NCBI GenBank assembly: GCA_047777345.1
Contig: JBKEEJ010000001.1
Location: forward strand, 62,001-126,000
Length of the DNA: 64,000 nucleotides
Reading direction: 5' to 3'
Source: Anaerocolumna sp047777345
Lineage (GTDB): Bacteria; Bacillota; Clostridia; Lachnospirales; Lachnospiraceae
Below, one piece after another: positions 62,149-64,000 of the stretch. The position numbers and the translations under genes were made by a program. Below the pieces are notes generated by a model. That model saw nothing but the letters and a program-made list of their open reading frames with translations. It was not told the DNA's origin and ran no database searches. Position 1 is the first letter of the stretch; every line of letters begins with the position of its first letter.

Positions 62149-63252
62149 ATGAATAGAATAAAATCAGTGAATCTGGTATTTTTGGCCACGGTTCTTATGT
62201 CTGTTGGAGGCTCTTTTGTTATATCATTTCTGACCAATTATACCGATAATTATTTTATTGTGCTTTTACTGTCTCAGATTTTTCTTGTTATTCCTTCGGC
62301 AGTTTATCTTATAACACAGAATGTGAATCTGGCACAGGCTATACGGTTTAAAAGTATCAGGGTATCCAATGTTATTTTAATAATTATTTTTGCTTATTTG
62401 ATTATTCCATTAATGAATTTCATCAATGCTTTGTCCATGCTTTTTGTGAAAGACAACATTACGGGTCTTATGTATAATATCGTATCCAATAACGGATTTT
62501 TATTAAGCCTGATTATGATAGCATTGATACCTTGTATATTGGAAGAATCTGTATACCGGGGTATTTTTTATAATGAATACAGGAAAGTAAGCCCTCTTAA
62601 AGGAGTTTTCTTAAGTGCATTTTTATTTGGAATTATTCATGGAAATCTGAATCAGTTTTCTTACGCATTCGCAATGGGTATTATATTTGCCTTGCTTATT
62701 GAAGCTACAGATTCCATTCTTTCTACCATGATTACCCATTTCATAATAAATGCTTCGTCTGTACTGTTAATGTATTTATATCCTATTATGATAAAAACTC
62801 TGGAAGCAGTATATGGGTCCGAACAGTTTAATGCGGATGAACTGATAAAGTCTATGGAATCCGGTGCCATAGAGAATATTGATTTAGGATATGTAATTAA
62901 AAGTTATGGAATAACTGCCCTTGTGGCAACCATTCTGGCATTTTTTGTTTTTCGTACCATTGCAAAAAATTCCGGCAGATGGGAACATGTAAAAAGTATT
63001 TTCCGGGGGAAGGCATCAGAAAGTGCAGTTAATTATTCTGAGACAGAATACTATACCGATGACGGCGATATAAGCCTTGCCAGCAATTTTTATGAGAAAC
63101 CGGCAAAAAGAAGATTGCTATCAGTTAGCTTAATTATAGCTATTCTAATTTGTATTGCCTTGTTAATCGGAAACGAACTGGATGCAACCGATACAACGAA
63201 AGAAAGCGTTGAGGAATTTTATGCAATAGCAGGTTTGTTACCGGTAAAGTGA
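62149..63252 (+). CDS. CPBP-family intramembrane protease homologue
   Basis: A 367-residue membrane protein with about eight transmembrane segments. EESVYRGIFYNEYR is the EExxxR motif, and FLFGIIHGNLNQF carries the catalytic His. A charged loop (SESAVNYSETEYYTDD) lies near residue 290, before a last membrane helix. It is close behind the methyltransferase and probably co-transcribed with it. Its substrate is unknown. Confidence 0.9.
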   Translation: MNRIKSVNLVFLATVLMSVGGSFVISFLTNYTDNYFIVLLLSQIFLVIPSAVYLITQNVNLAQAIRFKSIRVSNVILIIIFAYLIIPLMNFINALSMLFVKDNITGLMYNIVSNNGFLLSLIMIALIPCILEESVYRGIFYNEYRKVSPLKGVFLSAFLFGIIHGNLNQFSYAFAMGIIFALLIEATDSILSTMITHFIINASSVLLMYLYPIMIKTLEAVYGSEQFNADELIKSMESGAIENIDLGYVIKSYGITALVATILAFFVFRTIAKNSGRWEHVKSIFRGKASESAVNYSETEYYTDDGDISLASNFYEKPAKRRLLSVSLIIAILICIALLIGNELDATDTTKESVEEFYAIAGLLPVK

Positions 63253-63441
63253 CATACCTTTTGGGATACTTATACTTATTGAAACTTTTTCGGACCCTTT
63301 TGCATGGGGGACGGATTATTCCAATAAAAAAAGTCTTATGAATCGTTAAAAATGAACAGGAATGGCAACATATATTCCAGGGTATCCAGGTTACATGTTG
63401 TACATTCCTGTATTTATATTACGCATAAGGGGACCGCCTGA

Positions 63442-63618
63442 TTATAATCTGATATCAATGTTCTGGCCCAAATGGGGCGTAACAGACTGTTCCATCATTT
63501 TAATCATGCTATCTCCCATTTTCTTTACAGTATCCAGATTCATGTCAAGGACGGCAATATTAACCGCGGTTAGTACTTTTGTCTGGCTTTGCCATGTGGA
63601 AAGTGCTGCTATATCCAT
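63442..63618 (-). CDS. YjfB-type small putative motility protein
   Basis: A 58-residue protein on the minus strand, from ATG at 63618 to TAA at 63442. It begins MDIAALSTWQSQTKVLTAVN and ends MMEQSVTPHLGQNIDIRL. This matches the YjfB family, small proteins linked to flagellar motility. The ribosome site AAAGGAAAC is 8 bp upstream. The overlapping plus-strand frame (63362-63652) is its antisense shadow. Confidence 0.85.
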   Translation of the reverse strand: MDIAALSTWQSQTKVLTAVNIAVLDMNLDTVKKMGDSMIKMMEQSVTPHLGQNIDIRL

Positions 63619-64000
63619 GTGTAAGTTTCCTTTCTTAATTATGAATTGGTAACTAAGTCACAGTATAACGTGTCAGAAGTTTATTAACGAATAGAATATG
63701 TTATAATAATACCTGGTTATTATCCGCAAAATATAAGTTGGGGATTATAATATCTTATGCTATAATTACAGGTATGTATTATAACAGAAACGATTCCTTT
63801 TAGATACCTTTATATGAAAAAATACAAAAGTAATAAAAATATAACAGCATGAAATAATAAGAAACATAAACATCATATTAAAAATAAGCAGTTTCAGACA
63901 TAAGTAAAAATAGAATACAGCAATTATTTATGAAATAATAAGTCTAAAAATAATGATAAGCCTGAAAAACGTTTAATTTAATCAGGGATTTATAAAGCAA
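63619..64000. other. AT-rich region without a gene
   Basis: The last 380 bp are strongly AT-rich. I see no open frame, RNA gene or terminator. Confidence 0.4.

Noticed and set aside
63362..63652. 96-residue plus-strand open frame
   Set aside because: It is antisense to the YjfB-type gene, has no ribosome site and shows no protein-like pattern.
1..64000. CRISPR arrays, tRNA or rRNA genes
   Set aside because: No regularly spaced repeats and no cloverleaf or rRNA-like sequence were recognised by eye on either strand.

Overview
The window looks like part of the chromosome of a low-GC, spore-forming, flagellated anaerobe of the class Clostridia, most likely Lachnospiraceae-like. This rests on sporulation regulators of the SpoIIID type, a six-subunit Rnf complex, the mbl-flgF-flgG flagellar order, a B12-dependent ribonucleotide reductase and clostridial-style ribosomal operons. 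No tRNA, rRNA or CRISPR array was seen.

Region 1 (1-5.9 kb) holds an unknown secreted protein, cysK, a small NusG-domain-II membrane protein, a membrane-anchored FMN-binding protein with an unusual domain layout, an acyl-CoA thioesterase and two spoIIID-type genes. The first spoIIID gene is intact but divergent. The second, which looks more like canonical SpoIIID, is cut in two. Its N-terminal half lies at 5728-5846 and its C-terminal half at 15734-15898, about 9.9 kb away.

Region 2 (5847-15731) is the DNA separating the two halves, and it is the main discovery here. It is bounded by a 16-bp direct repeat (5831-5846 and 15732-15747) that lies in the helix-turn-helix codons. A large serine recombinase sits beside the right end. 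Joining the two repeats restores an 89-codon SpoIIID frame. The element therefore resembles the sigK skin elements of Bacillus and Clostridioides, but it interrupts spoIIID. Both the split gene and the recombinase operon have sigma-E-like promoters. The cargo is a three-gene module around an ADP-ribosyltransferase-like DUF3990 protein, two NCS2 nucleobase permeases, a GntR-regulated ABC exporter, a degraded ISL3 element and gene remnants.

Region 3 (16.2-28.9 kb) is an electron-transfer block. It contains a type II NADH dehydrogenase with a membrane extension, a polyprenyl synthase, a UbiA/MenA-type prenyltransferase, a PplA-like lipoprotein with two FMN-binding repeats, ApbE flavin transferase, RnfCDGEAB and a Gx-transporter (EetB-like) protein. 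Together these fit a flavin-based extracellular electron transfer locus placed next to Rnf. ApbE can flavinylate PplA, RnfD and RnfG. A LacI-type regulator follows.

Region 4 (30-49.6 kb) is the conserved rpmG-secE-nusG-rplKAJL-rpoBC and rpsL-rpsG-fusA-tuf block, with a NrdR-boxed class II ribonucleotide reductase between rpoC and rpsL. As given, rpoB carries five single-base frameshifts and mbl carries one. These are probably sequence errors, because the corrected lengths are exact multiples of three.

Region 5 (49.7-64 kb) has a small ISL3-derived MITE, a VOC protein, mbl-flgF-flgG-flgJ-like genes, recD2, a sugar nucleotidyltransferase, comFC-yvyF, cvfB, an acyl-ACP thioesterase, ridA, a methyltransferase, a CPBP protease and a small yjfB-type motility gene on the minus strand.
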